DNA of 64,000 nucleotides from Glycomyces buryatensis (GCF_004912275.1 NZ_STGY01000067.1:307401-371400); one strand, 5' to 3'. Numbered from the stretch's first letter, positions 24,219-37,917 are shown. Numbers and translations: made by a program. The notes: generated from the letters alone by a model not told the origin.

Positions 24219-26246
24219 CTAACGGTCCCGACTGGACGCCAGCCAGCGCAGGAAGGCGTCGGCGTTCATCGGCTTGGCGAAGTGCCAACCCTGGGCGGCG
24301 TGGCAGCCCCACACCTCGAGCTGCTTGCGGACCTTCTCGTCCTCGACGCCCTCGGCCACGACCTCGATGTCCAGCGCGCGACCGAGGTCGATCGTGGACG
24401 AGACGATCGCGGCATTGTCGGGGTCCTCGGTCAGGCTGGTCACGAACGACTTGTCGATCTTGATCTCGGTGACCGGCAGGCGCCGCAGGTGCTGCATGGA
24501 GGAGAAGCCGGTCCCGAAGTCGTCCAGACTGATGCCGACCCCCAGGTCGGAGAGCCGCTGGACGTTGACGACGACGCGCCGCGGGTCGGCCATGAGCGCC
24601 GACTCGGTGATCTCCAGCTGAAGCCGGGAGGCGTCCACACCGTAGGCGTCGATCCGCTCGGTGAGGAAGTCGGTGAACTCGGGGCTCTGGAGGTCCCTGA
24701 CGCTCACGTTCACGGCCATCCGCAGGTCGTAGCCGGCGTCCTTCCACGACTTGAGCTGTCGCAGCGCGATGTCGACCACCCTCTCGGTGAGCATCCGCAT
24801 GACCGAGGAGTGTTCGGCGGTCTCGATGATCTCGGCCGGGTTGACCATGCCGCGCTCGGGGTGCTGGTAGCGCAGCAGCGCCTCGGCGCCGATGGTCTCG
24901 CCCGTGTCGAGGCGGACCTGCGGCTGGTAGTAGAGGTTGACGCCGGGCGCGTCGGGGTGGTCGAGAGCGCGGCGCAGGTCGCCCAGGAGCATGAGGCGCT
25001 CGGGCGAGTGGTGGTCGAACTCGGGGGCGTAGCGGGCGTAGCTGCCCGAACGCTGCTTGGACTCCCCCATCGCGATGTCGGCGTGGCGGAACAGGGTCTG
25101 GAAGTCGTCGCCGTCGTCGGGGTAGACGGCGATGCCGACGGAGCCGTCGATCTCGATGCTGGCCTCGTCGATGACGATGGCCTTGTCGAGGCGCGCGCGG
25201 ATCTCGCGGGCGCATTCGAGCGGGTCGGTCATGCCGTCGAGTTCGCTCCACACGAAGGCGAACTCGTCGCCGCCGAGCCGCGCGATCTCCTTGCCCTCGG
25301 GCTTGTCCGCGAGAAAGCGGTTGGCGAGCTCGACCAGGACCTGGTCGCCGACGTCGTGCCCGAGCGCGGAGTTGATGTCGGCGAAACGGTCCAGGTCGAG
25401 GATCATGACGGACAGGGCCGTGTTGGTCTCTGCCGCGTCCAGGATCTTGGCGTCGACCAGCTGCTGGAATCCCTTGCGGTTCAGCAGGCCGGTGAGGGTG
25501 TCGCGCTCGGCGGCCTTCTCGCGGGCGGCGGCGGTCTGGAGAATACGGTAGACGCTGAAGATGGGGATCGCGGAAGCGGCGACGAGCCACCAGGAGGACA
25601 CGGCGGCGGTGGCGAGGATCGGGGCGATCGAGATCTGGGTGGCGCGCAGCGCCCATTCGCTCTTGCCCCACTGGAGGAACAGGTCGCTCCAGGTCGCCTC
25701 GGCGGCGCGCAGGTTCTGCCGCAGGGCGACCAGGCACCAGCTGGTGAGCGTCCAGGCCGCGCCGGCGACGAAGACGGCGATGAGCTCTGCTGCGGTCCCG
25801 GTCCAGGTCTCCCCGCCCGCGATGGCGTTCCACACCGGCCAGGCGACGCACAGCGCGATGCCCTGCTGGGAGATGTTGTAGACCGTGCGCCAGGCCGCGG
25901 CCTTGATCTGCACGGACAGCAGCACGATCGCCCCCGATTGGGCGATGAGTGCCGGAAGGAAGCCCCAGGTGGCCATGGTGGCGAGCACGTAGACGAGATA
26001 TATGGAGGCGATCGGCGACATCCACAGCCCGCCCCAGCGGGTGGGTCGCAGTTCGGCGACGAGTGCGAGGCCCGCGGTGAGCCAGAAGGCGAAGGGCACA
26101 CCGAACCAACCGCCGGCGGGCTCACCCCCGATGGCGGTAACGGCCACAGCGCCCACCACCGCGATCGCGGCGATCGCAGCGTGGAAGCCGTAGTACCGGC
26201 CCGCGTGCTCACTGGGCGCAGTGTTGCGCATGAGCGTCGTGGCCAT
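24219..26246 (-). CDS. Membrane GGDEF-EAL c-di-GMP enzyme
   Basis: A 675-residue protein: about eight hydrophobic helices (residues 20-240), a GGDEF domain (about 248-395) and an EAL domain (about 415-670). The active-site LGGDEF at 324 is intact, and the I-site RxxD before it is missing (KPEG instead), so product inhibition is unlikely. The EAL domain has EALLR at 455, QLEITESA, DDFGTGFSS, KIDKSFV and VVAEGVED, so phosphodiesterase activity is also possible. The ATG at 26246 has GGAGGA five bases upstream. It could make or degrade c-di-GMP, which governs development in actinobacteria. Confidence 0.9.
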   Translation of the reverse strand: MATTLMRNTAPSEHAGRYYGFHAAIAAIAVVGAVAVTAIGGEPAGGWFGVPFAFWLTAGLALVAELRPTRWGGLWMSPIASIYLVYVLATMATWGFLPALIAQSGAIVLLSVQIKAAAWRTVYNISQQGIALCVAWPVWNAIAGGETWTGTAAELIAVFVAGAAWTLTSWCLVALRQNLRAAEATWSDLFLQWGKSEWALRATQISIAPILATAAVSSWWLVAASAIPIFSVYRILQTAAAREKAAERDTLTGLLNRKGFQQLVDAKILDAAETNTALSVMILDLDRFADINSALGHDVGDQVLVELANRFLADKPEGKEIARLGGDEFAFVWSELDGMTDPLECAREIRARLDKAIVIDEASIEIDGSVGIAVYPDDGDDFQTLFRHADIAMGESKQRSGSYARYAPEFDHHSPERLMLLGDLRRALDHPDAPGVNLYYQPQVRLDTGETIGAEALLRYQHPERGMVNPAEIIETAEHSSVMRMLTERVVDIALRQLKSWKDAGYDLRMAVNVSVRDLQSPEFTDFLTERIDAYGVDASRLQLEITESALMADPRRVVVNVQRLSDLGVGISLDDFGTGFSSMQHLRRLPVTEIKIDKSFVTSLTEDPDNAAIVSSTIDLGRALDIEVVAEGVEDEKVRKQLEVWGCHAAQGWHFAKPMNADAFLRWLASSRDR

Positions 26247-26612
26247 ATCGCTCCTCCCACTGTCGCTTCGATCTAGGTGACGCGCCAGAATCACCGAAGA
26301 TCGGAAGCGACCGACTCCTCTGTCATATCGCGAATTTCGCTCCCAGACAACGCTGGCGGCACATGCGGCACAGTTGTGACCTGCTGCGACACCCCCGTGA
26401 CAGAAACCGTTATCAGAATCTTGACACCCGGCGGTGGGATCGCTTGCATGCAGCGACAGGGTCACCGATCGCGACGCCAAGGCGCCCGGCGACCCGTTCG
26501 GGCCTGCCGGGCGGACCGTTATCGACGCCTCGGTGCGATTCCACGAGATGACTCTGCCTGGTTCTAACGAGTCGACCCCCGCTATTGAATACGGATCGTT
26601 ACTGATTTGTAA
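26247..26612. other. Gene-free gap between the GGDEF-EAL gene and ligA
   Basis: This 366-base stretch is upstream of the GGDEF-EAL gene and downstream of ligA, and should hold the promoter of the former. It is less GC-rich than its neighbours near 26570-26640. Frames of 60-140 codons cross it without domain signals. I saw no clear terminator for ligA and no assignable promoter. Confidence 0.5.
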
Positions 26613-30572
<3,960 letters not shown>

Positions 30573-30656
30573 TCAAATCGGGCACCCGGCCCCGTCATCA
30601 ACGTTGCCCGCCGGGTCCGACCGCGTTTTCGGGAGACGGGAGGAAAGTCGGCGCCG

Positions 30657-30713
30657 TATAATTCATGGAACGATGAATTACTGTGGTACGTTGAATTCAT
30701 CAACCGATGAATT
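30657..30713 (+). promoter_or_regulatory. Promoter with twin operators AATTCAT-N6-ATGAATT
   Basis: Two perfect 7+6+7 palindromes occur at 30660-30679 and 30694-30713, with centres 34 bases apart and different spacer bases (GGAACG, CAACCG). A consensus -10 TATAAT at 30657-30662 overlaps the first. The second ends 12 bases before the ABC ATPase gene start. The TetR-type gene at the end of the same operon is the likely binder, so the operon should be autorepressed. Confidence 0.85.
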
Positions 30714-30725
30714 TGGAGGCCCTCC

Positions 30726-31490
30726 ATGCCATCCACCACCCCTGGTCTGCCGACTGGACTTCCAGAGCTGCAGCCTGCCATCAGTGCCCAGGACCTGTTC
30801 GTCGAGCGCGGCGGGCGGCAGGTGCTGCGCGGCGTTTCCACGTCGATCCCGGCCGGGTCGGTCACCGGCCTGCTCGGGCCCTCCGGGTCGGGCAAGACCA
30901 CCTTCATCCGCTGCGTCGTGGGCACCCAGAAGATCAAGTCCGGCACCGTGACCGTCCTCGGCGAGAGCGCCGGGACGAAGCAGCTGCGCCGCCGGGTCGC
31001 CTACGTCACCCAGGACGCCGCTATCTACCCCGACCTCTCCGTCAAGTCCAATGTGGGCTACTTCGCGGCGCTCTACGGGCGCGGCAGGGCCGAGGCCGCG
31101 GCCGCCATCGAGCTCGTCGGCATGGCCGACCACGCGAACCATCTGGCCGCCAACCTCTCCGGCGGCCAGAAGACCCGCACCTCCCTGGCGTGCGCGCTCG
31201 TCAGCGAACCGGACGTGCTCGTCCTCGACGAGCCCACCGTCGGGCTCGATCCGGTCATCCGGGAGGAGCTGTGGAACCAGTTCCGCGACCTCGCCGCCGC
31301 CGCCGGGAAGACCCTGCTCGTCTCCAGCCACGTCATGGACGAGGCCGATCGCTGCGACCGGCTCCTGCTGCTGCGCGACGGCACCTTCATCGCCGACGAC
31401 ACCCCCGCCGACCTGCGCGCCTCCACCGGCACCGACAACCTCGAAGCCGCCTTCCTCCACCTCATCCGCGAACTCGACAAGGTGGCCTAG
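30726..31490 (+). CDS. ABC-2-type exporter ATP-binding protein
   Basis: A 254-residue ATPase with Walker A GPSGSGKTT (about 51), Q-loop VTQD, signature LSGGQKTR (about 144), Walker B VLVLDEPT and H-loop SSHVMDE. The pattern is that of drug-export ABC-2 systems. It is the first gene after the twin operators and is followed two bases later by the permease gene. Confidence 0.9.
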   Translation: MPSTTPGLPTGLPELQPAISAQDLFVERGGRQVLRGVSTSIPAGSVTGLLGPSGSGKTTFIRCVVGTQKIKSGTVTVLGESAGTKQLRRRVAYVTQDAAIYPDLSVKSNVGYFAALYGRGRAEAAAAIELVGMADHANHLAANLSGGQKTRTSLACALVSEPDVLVLDEPTVGLDPVIREELWNQFRDLAAAAGKTLLVSSHVMDEADRCDRLLLLRDGTFIADDTPADLRASTGTDNLEAAFLHLIRELDKVA

Positions 31491-31492
31491 CC

Positions 31493-32287
31493 ATGTCCAT
31501 CCATATCGCCCACACCCGTCGCCCCGCCCACACCCCGAACCGGAGCGGCTTCGCCGCGCCGATTGTGTTCATCACCGCGGGGCGCATCCTGCGCCAGCTC
31601 CTCAACGACCGGCGCACCGTCGTCCTCATCCTGGCCGTCCCCAGCCTGATGATCGCCCTCATCAGCGCCATCATGGACGCCGCACCGCAGGTCTTCGCCT
31701 CCGTCGGGCTGATCCTGCTGGCGTTCTTCCCGTTCATGATGATGTTCATGATCACCTCCATCACGCTGCTGCGCGAGCGCACCGGCGGGACCCTGGAGCG
31801 GCTCATGACGACCCCGACGGGAAAGCTCGACCTGGTCGGCGGCTACGCGCTCGCCTTCGGGCTGGCCGCGGCCACGCAGACCGCGATCGCCGCCACCGTC
31901 GCCTACACCTGGTTGGGCCTGGAGACGGCCGGGCCCGTCTGGGCGGTGTTCGTCATCGCGATCTCCGCCTCCCTGTTCGGCATGGCCCTGGGGCTCTTTG
32001 TGTCCGCATTCGCCACCACCGAATTCCAGGCGATCCAGTTCATGCCGGTCTTCGTGGTCCCGCAGCTGCTGCTGTGCGGCCTGATCTGGCCGCGCGAGCA
32101 GATGGCCGGGTGGCTCCAAGGCGTCTCGGACGTCCTGCCGATCACCTACGCGGTCGAAGCGCTCACAGAGGTCCGCGTCAACCCCGAGATCACGAGCACC
32201 ATGTGGACGGACCTCGCGGTCGTCGGCGGTGCGGTCCTCGTCGCAGCCGCGCTCGGAGCCGCCACCCTGCGTCGGCGCACCGGTTAG
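31493..32287 (+). CDS. ABC-2-type permease
   Basis: A 264-residue protein with six predicted helices and the ABC-2 permease signature (RERTGGTLERLMTTP after helix 2, LIWPREQM before helix 6). It pairs with the ATPase just upstream. With its dedicated TetR regulator it looks like a drug or toxic-metabolite efflux pump; the substrate is not visible from sequence. Confidence 0.9.
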   Translation: MSIHIAHTRRPAHTPNRSGFAAPIVFITAGRILRQLLNDRRTVVLILAVPSLMIALISAIMDAAPQVFASVGLILLAFFPFMMMFMITSITLLRERTGGTLERLMTTPTGKLDLVGGYALAFGLAAATQTAIAATVAYTWLGLETAGPVWAVFVIAISASLFGMALGLFVSAFATTEFQAIQFMPVFVVPQLLLCGLIWPREQMAGWLQGVSDVLPITYAVEALTEVRVNPEITSTMWTDLAVVGGAVLVAAALGAATLRRRTG

Positions 32288-32296
32288 GCTCCACAC

Positions 32297-32911
32297 GTGG
32301 TGCGAGCGAAGCGAAGCGGTAGGCGGTCAGGCAAACCCGATACGAAGGCGGAGATCCTGACGGCCGCCCGCGCGCTGTTCGCGAACGAGGGCTTCGAGTC
32401 GGTCTCGATGCGCCGCATCGGCGCCGAGGCCGGCGTGGACCCCTCGCTGATCCACCACTACTTCGGCTCCAAGGACGACCTGTTCCTGGCCGCGATCGAG
32501 CTCCCGCTCGACCCGGCGCCCGAGATCGCGGCCGTACTGAAGGATGGCGGTCTCGACGGTGCGGGCGAGCGGCTCATGCGCGCATTCGTGACCATCTGGG
32601 ACGGTCCGCACGGCGACAAGCTGCTCGCCGTGGTCCGCTCCAGCCTCTCGAAGCCGTCCATGTCGTTCGTCCTCAAGCAGTTGTTCGAGCACCGGATCAT
32701 CAAGACCGTCAACGACGTCCTCGGCGACCAGGTCGACCACGTCCCCGCCCGCGCGTCCTTCATCGCCTCCCAGATCTTCGGCCTGGTCGTGGCCCGCTAC
32801 ATCCTCAAGCTCGAACCGCTCGCGTCGCTCGGCGTCGATGAACTGGCCGAGACCGTCGGCCCCACCATCGACCGCTACCTCACGATGCCGATCGAGCACC
32901 TGGTCAAGTAG
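32297..32911 (+). CDS. TetR-family repressor of the ABC-2 exporter
   Basis: A 204-residue protein. The N-terminal HTH (KAEILTAARALFANEGFESVSMRRIGAEAGVDPSLIHHYFGSKDDLF, quoted in part: SMRRIGAEAGV and HHYFGSK) is classic TetR; the rest is a helical ligand-binding domain. GTG start at 32297, nine bases after the permease stop. It probably binds the two AATTCAT-N6-ATGAATT palindromes before the operon. Confidence 0.9.
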   Translation: MVRAKRSGRRSGKPDTKAEILTAARALFANEGFESVSMRRIGAEAGVDPSLIHHYFGSKDDLFLAAIELPLDPAPEIAAVLKDGGLDGAGERLMRAFVTIWDGPHGDKLLAVVRSSLSKPSMSFVLKQLFEHRIIKTVNDVLGDQVDHVPARASFIASQIFGLVVARYILKLEPLASLGVDELAETVGPTIDRYLTMPIEHLVK

Positions 32912-32915
32912 CCGA

Positions 32916-33620
32916 CTAACCCGTCGCGACCCCGAAGGCCGTTCCCACCGTGTAGGTCACCGCCATCGTCGCCACGCCGACGCCCATGATGCGCAGCATC
33001 GCCGGCAGCGTCCGGGTGCCGCCGAGCCGCGCCGAGGTGTAGCCGGTGATCGCCAGCGCGGCCACCACCGCGAGGGCACAGCCGATGACACGGACGTCAG
33101 GAGGCAGGAACCCTATTGTCAGCAGCGGCAGCAGCGCCCCGCAGGTGAAGCTGACGAACGAGGACAGCGCGGCCTGCCAGGGGTTGGTCAGTTCCTCGGG
33201 GTCGAGCCCGAACTCCAGTTCGGCATGGGCCCGCAACGGATCGCCTTGCGACAGTTCGCGGGCGACGGCCCTCGCGGTCGATTCCGACAGGCCCTTGGCG
33301 GCGTAGTTGCGGGCCAGTTCCTCCTCGGCCGCGCCGGGGTCCTCGGCCAGTTCGCGCCGTTCGGCGTCGACGAGGCTGGCCTCGGTGTCGCGTTGGGTGT
33401 GGACGGAGGTGTATTCGCCGCCGGCCATTGACAGGGCGCCGGCGACCAGGCCCGCGAGCCCCGAGACGAGGATGGTGACGCGGTCGGTGGTGGCACCGGC
33501 GACGCCGATGACGATCCCGGCGGTGGACACGATGCCGTCATTGGCCCCGAGCACCCCCGCCCGGAGCCAGTTGAGCCGATTGCCCAGGGTTCCGGGCCCA
33601 TTCTCACCGTCGACGACCAC
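32916..33620 (-). CDS. VIT1/CCC1-family metal transporter
   Basis: A 234-residue protein with five helices. Helix 1 GVLGANDGIVSTAGIVIGVAGA and helix 2 with SMAGGEYTSVHTQRD match the VIT/CCC1 family of Fe2+/Mn2+ transporters; the cytoplasmic linker (DAERRELAEDPGAAEEELARNYAAKGL) is the metal-binding helical segment. It converges with the TetR gene and is probably monocistronic. Confidence 0.88.
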   Translation of the reverse strand: MVVDGENGPGTLGNRLNWLRAGVLGANDGIVSTAGIVIGVAGATTDRVTILVSGLAGLVAGALSMAGGEYTSVHTQRDTEASLVDAERRELAEDPGAAEEELARNYAAKGLSESTARAVARELSQGDPLRAHAELEFGLDPEELTNPWQAALSSFVSFTCGALLPLLTIGFLPPDVRVIGCALAVVAALAITGYTSARLGGTRTLPAMLRIMGVGVATMAVTYTVGTAFGVATG

Positions 33621-33792
33621 CGCACCAGTGAACCACAGGGCATCGGTGGGCAGTGACTTTTCATTGCTGGCCGGAATGCACCATTGTGGCCTGTTATCAC
33701 CGTGAGTGAGGTGCTGCTTCCCAGGTAGGGGCCGCGTTCACGTGGCGTAGTGGGGGTAGGCTCTGGATCCCCCGGATGAGAAGGACTCGCGC

Positions 33793-36120
33793 ATGAGCGA
33801 ACCCGAGGCCACCCCCACGCCGTCGAATACGGACGGTACCGGCGACTCCCCCGCCGATGATCAAGTGGAACCGGAGACGAAGCAGACGCCGCCCGAGCAG
33901 GCTCCAGCGCGGCAAGCAGACCGGCCGCAGCCGGAGCAGCAGGCACCGTCACAGCCCCAGCCCGCGCAGCACGCGCCGTCACAGATGCAACCGCCCCCGC
34001 ATCACCAGCAGCAGTTGGCGCACCACCCCTACACCGGGCCGGTACTCGTCGGCCCGCCCCCGGCTCTGCCGTACGCGCAGGCCCTCCGCTGGCAGCGCGC
34101 GGAGAGCGGAACGCCGCCCTGGATCCTGCTGGTCGCGATCGCGGCCGCACTGTTCGGCGGCTGGTCGGCCTTCCACCCCGAAGGCGTCGGGATCGGCCTG
34201 GCGGCCACCGGGATCGCGCTGATCGGCGTGCCGCTCGCGGCCGGGGGCCGCGAGGACCTCGTGACCCGGCTGCCGGGCGCCGTCATCGTGGCGGCACTGT
34301 GGTCGGTCGCGGCCATTCGCGACGCCGGCTGGATCGTGGCCCTGTGCGCGATCGCCGCGCTGCTGCTCACCCCGCTCGCGCTCGCCCCGCAGCGCCGCTT
34401 CACCGGCACCGCGTTCGCGCTCTTCGCGCACCTCGAAGGGCTGGCCGGCTCCTTCAAGTGGGCCAGGCGGAGCCGTTCCCGCAAGGCGGTCAACACCGTC
34501 CGCAATCTGCGGGTCTTCGGTCTCACCGCCGCGCTGCTGGTGGTCTTCGGCGGCCTGTTCGCCGCCGCCGACGCGAGCTTCGCGAACCTGGTCTCCGGGC
34601 TGCTGCCCCGCGCGAACCCGATCGATGTGTTCCTGCGGCTGCTCCTGGCGTCCGTCCTGCTCGTGGTGGTGCTGCTGTGGTCCTATCTCGCCGCAGCTCG
34701 GCCGAGTTTCGAACCCGACGAGCCGTTCACCACGAAGCCCGCCTCGCGCTTCGAGCTCGCGGTGCCCTTGGGCGCCTTGAACCTCCTGTTCCTGGCGTTC
34801 ATCGTGATGCAGGCGCGGGTGCTGTTCGGCGGCGACGAGTACGTGCAGCGGACCGCCAATCTGACGATGGCCGAGTACGCGCGCAGCGGCTTCTGGCAGC
34901 TCAGCTTTGTCGCCGTGCTCGCCCTGATCGTCATCGCCGTCGCCGCATGGAAGGCGCCGCGCCGGGAGAGGGGCGACCGCTGGGTCACTCGGATCCTGCT
35001 CGGCGGGCTCTGCATCCTGTCGCTGGCGGTCGTGGCCTCGGCGCTGTTCCGCATGAGCCGCTACTGGGAGTCGTTCGGACTGACCCGGCTGCGGTTGTGG
35101 GTCTTCACCGTCGAGATCTGGCTGGCGATCCTGTTCGCCCTGGTCCTGTTCGCCTGCTGGAAGCTGCGCGCCAAGTGGCTGCCGCAGGCCGTCCTCGCCT
35201 CGGGCGCCCTGACCCTCATCGGGCTCGCGGCCGTCAACCCCGACGGAGTCGTCGCCCGCTACAACATCGACCGATTCGAGGACTCGGGCAACCTCGACCT
35301 GGACTACCTCGAAACCCTCTCGGCCGACGCCGTCCCCGAGATCATGGAACTGGACGACGACAACCGCGAGTGCGTCCTGCGCTGGCGGGAGTCGGACTGG
35401 CCCGAACGCCCGCTGATGGCGTGGAACTGGGGCGACTCCCACGGCCGGGAGCTCGCGTTCGACTATCGGATCGTGCCCGCCGACGACCAGCCGAGCTGCC
35501 CGTCCCACCTCGGCACCGACTTCGAGGAGAACAGCCGCGACGACGAATACGGGGCTCCCGAGCTCGACGGTCTCGATGACGCGACGGCATCCGAGCCCGA
35601 ATTCGAGACCGAAACCGAGCCGGTGACCCCGGCCTCCTCCTTCTTCCATTGGGACACTTGCGATGAGCTCGACCTGACCGGCGCCGACGAAATGTTCGGC
35701 ACCAGCGCCAAGGGCGACTACGGCACCGTTCCCGACGAGGCGAACCACAATGGCGCCTCCGTCGGGCCGAACCTGGCCGGCGAGGAGGTCGAAGGGTGGC
35801 TCACCTGCGGCTACTTCGGCCCCGGCACCAGGTACCTGTATCTCGAGGTCGAGCAGTGGGACACGTGGGAGACGGAGGCCGGTCAGCTGGACGCAAAAAG
35901 GGTGGCCAACGAGGGTTACGGATACGAGGTGACCGACCTCGGCAGCGAGACCATGGACGGCTTCATCGCGGTCGCCGACAACAGCTTCGACTACATGTTC
36001 GCCTTGGACAATGTGACCTTCGAGGCCACCATCACCGATGGCCCGACCGGCGATGAGGCCGAGCTGGTCTGCCAGAAACTCACCAACCACTTGGCGGAAA
36101 TGTATCTGGAGCTTGCCTGA
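33793..36120 (+). CDS. Large DUF4153-type membrane protein
   Basis: A 775-residue protein. Residues 1-80 are Pro/Gln/Glu-rich and disordered, with a short His cluster. Residues about 105-500 hold roughly eleven helices with the DUF4153/DUF4173 pattern (RNLRVFGLTAALLVVFGGLFAAADASFANLV in part; YWESFGLTRLRLWVFTVE). After the last helix is an extracytoplasmic tail of about 280 residues rich in Asp, Glu and Trp. Function of the family is unknown. The operon context gives no clue, as flanking genes are unrelated. Confidence 0.75.
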   Translation: MSEPEATPTPSNTDGTGDSPADDQVEPETKQTPPEQAPARQADRPQPEQQAPSQPQPAQHAPSQMQPPPHHQQQLAHHPYTGPVLVGPPPALPYAQALRWQRAESGTPPWILLVAIAAALFGGWSAFHPEGVGIGLAATGIALIGVPLAAGGREDLVTRLPGAVIVAALWSVAAIRDAGWIVALCAIAALLLTPLALAPQRRFTGTAFALFAHLEGLAGSFKWARRSRSRKAVNTVRNLRVFGLTAALLVVFGGLFAAADASFANLVSGLLPRANPIDVFLRLLLASVLLVVVLLWSYLAAARPSFEPDEPFTTKPASRFELAVPLGALNLLFLAFIVMQARVLFGGDEYVQRTANLTMAEYARSGFWQLSFVAVLALIVIAVAAWKAPRRERGDRWVTRILLGGLCILSLAVVASALFRMSRYWESFGLTRLRLWVFTVEIWLAILFALVLFACWKLRAKWLPQAVLASGALTLIGLAAVNPDGVVARYNIDRFEDSGNLDLDYLETLSADAVPEIMELDDDNRECVLRWRESDWPERPLMAWNWGDSHGRELAFDYRIVPADDQPSCPSHLGTDFEENSRDDEYGAPELDGLDDATASEPEFETETEPVTPASSFFHWDTCDELDLTGADEMFGTSAKGDYGTVPDEANHNGASVGPNLAGEEVEGWLTCGYFGPGTRYLYLEVEQWDTWETEAGQLDAKRVANEGYGYEVTDLGSETMDGFIAVADNSFDYMFALDNVTFEATITDGPTGDEAELVCQKLTNHLAEMYLELA

Positions 36121-36195
36121 GCCAATGCGCTAGCTCACTAGAAGGTTCGGTTTCGGTGGCTTGTGGAATCCGTTGGGGCCGAATACGTTCGGAAG

Positions 36196-36837
36196 ATGAT
36201 TCGCGTAATCGGCGCGGGACTCCCGCGCACCGGAACCATGACCCTCAAGAACGCGCTCGAAACCCTCCTCGGGGAGCCGTGCCACCACATGGCGGAGGTC
36301 TTCGGCCGCCCGGAGATCGACCCGCCGGCCTTCCACGCCGCCTCCCAGGGCGACTTCCCTGAGTGGGACAAGCTCTTCGAGGGCTACGCCGCCGCCGTCG
36401 ACTGGCCCGGCTCGGCCTTCTATGCCGAACTGGCCGAGGCCTATCCGGACGCCATCGTCGTCCTCTCCCGGCGAGACAGCTTCGAGACCTGGTGGACCAG
36501 CGTCAACAACACCATCTTCAAGGGCTTCGACATGGCCGAAGAACGCATGGGCCCGATATGGGTCGACATGATCAACGGCATCTGGGACAAGACCTTCCCC
36601 GGCGCCGACCGGACCGGCGACGTCGCGGCCATCAAGGTCGCCTACGAGCGGTATCACCAGCAGGTCCGCGAGACGATTCCGGCCGACCGACTGGTCGAGT
36701 TCGAGACCGGAGCGGGCTGGGAGCCGCTGTGCACGGCGCTCGACCTCCCGATCCCCGCCGAGCCGTTCCCGCACCTGAACTCCACGGCCGATTTCAACGC
36801 CCAGGTCGAAAGTGTCTTGAACAGCGAGCAGCAGTAA
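36196..36837 (+). CDS. Sulfotransferase-family protein
   Basis: A 213-residue protein. GLPRTGTMTLKNALETLLG is the PAPS 5'-phosphosulfate-binding loop of Sulfotransfer_4-type proteins, and VVLSRRDSFETWWTSVNNT corresponds to the 3'-phosphate-binding region. I chose ATG 36196, which places the loop near the N-terminus as usual; an ATG 11 codons upstream is in frame. Acceptor substrate unknown. Confidence 0.85.
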   Translation: MIRVIGAGLPRTGTMTLKNALETLLGEPCHHMAEVFGRPEIDPPAFHAASQGDFPEWDKLFEGYAAAVDWPGSAFYAELAEAYPDAIVVLSRRDSFETWWTSVNNTIFKGFDMAEERMGPIWVDMINGIWDKTFPGADRTGDVAAIKVAYERYHQQVRETIPADRLVEFETGAGWEPLCTALDLPIPAEPFPHLNSTADFNAQVESVLNSEQQ

Positions 36838-36846
36838 CGCCGCAGT

Positions 36847-37917
36847 TCAGCCGCGGAGCCGCCTGGCGGCTTCGCGGCCGGCCCGCATCGCCTCGCGGGC
36901 GTAGTCCCAGCTCGCACCGGCCATGCCGCAGGTGGTCGTGACGCTCACCTGCTGAGCGATGAGCTCGGGGTCGAAGCCGAGCCGTTCCCACAGCGCGGTG
37001 ATCCGCCCCGCCGCCCGCTCGGCCATGCCGGGGTCGGCCTTGCCGAAGCCGGGGATGACCCCGGCCAGGATGCGGCCGTCCGAGTCCAAGTACTCCCCCA
37101 GGGCATCCACGGCCGCGACGTCGTCCAGGCCGATCAAGGTCAGGTCCAACGCGATCGCGCCGACTCCGGCCTCTTGCAGCAGCCGCAGCGGGACCTCCGT
37201 GGAGCAGCAGTGGACCACGACCGGAATGTCGAGCGCGTCGACGACCTCGCGAAGCCGGTCGCGCGCCGACTCCACCGGCACCCGCCGATAGAAGTTCAGG
37301 CCCGACTCGGTGTGCACGCGTCCGGCCAGCGCGGCCGGCAGGCCCGGTTCGTCCAATTGGATCGAGAGCTGGGCCCTCGGAAGCCGCGCCTGCGCGGCGG
37401 CGGTGAAGTGCCGCAGGCCCTCGGCGAGGGAGCCGGTCAGGTCGGCCAGGGCGCCGTGGTCGCCGATCATGGCCCCGCCGGTGCGCCGCCACAGGTGGGA
37501 GGCCAGGGTGAACGGGCCGACGGCGGTGAGCCTGACGGGACCGGTCGCGGCGTCGGCGACCTCGTGCAGGGCGTCGAGGTCGCGTTCGAGGAAGTCGGCG
37601 GCGCGGCGCGCGTCGCGGCCGGGCAGGTCGGCGAGCTGCCAGCCGGAGGCCCACCACTGCACCGGGAGTCCGGCCAGGAGCGCGGCCCCGCGGCCGATCA
37701 TGTCCGAGCCGACCCCGCGGCCGGGAAGTTCGGGGAGGTAGGGCCAGTCCGGGAGCTCGCCGAAGACGGTTCGGACGGCCTCGTTGATGTCGGTGCCGGG
37801 GAGCGAACCGATGCCGGTGGCGACCCCGGAGGGCAGCGCCACCGCGGTGGGGTCCGGCTTGACGGCGAACGCTTCTTCAAGCGCCGCTTCGGGGTCGGAC
37901 AGCCAACCGTCAGACAC
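36847..37917 (-). CDS. Short MetE-like protein (C-terminal methionine synthase domain only)
   Basis: A 356-residue protein that aligns with the C-terminal half of cobalamin-independent methionine synthase and resembles mycobacterial Rv3015c-type proteins found between mnmA and ligA. Zinc-site remnants are HCC (about 238-240) and Cys in TTTCGMAGA near the end; the usual Glu ligand region reads IALDLTLIG, so one ligand may differ. Without the N-terminal folate domain, true MetE activity is unlikely. GTG 37917 overlaps the mnmA stop by eight bases, so the two are co-translated. The substrate is unknown. Confidence 0.75.
   Translation of the reverse strand: MSDGWLSDPEAALEEAFAVKPDPTAVALPSGVATGIGSLPGTDINEAVRTVFGELPDWPYLPELPGRGVGSDMIGRGAALLAGLPVQWWASGWQLADLPGRDARRAADFLERDLDALHEVADAATGPVRLTAVGPFTLASHLWRRTGGAMIGDHGALADLTGSLAEGLRHFTAAAQARLPRAQLSIQLDEPGLPAALAGRVHTESGLNFYRRVPVESARDRLREVVDALDIPVVVHCCSTEVPLRLLQEAGVGAIALDLTLIGLDDVAAVDALGEYLDSDGRILAGVIPGFGKADPGMAERAAGRITALWERLGFDPELIAQQVSVTTTCGMAGASWDYAREAMRAGREAARRLRG

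Noticed and set aside
24057-26276. 739-codon plus-strand frame
   Set aside because: Shadow of the GGDEF-EAL and sigma-factor genes, which carry all recognisable motifs.
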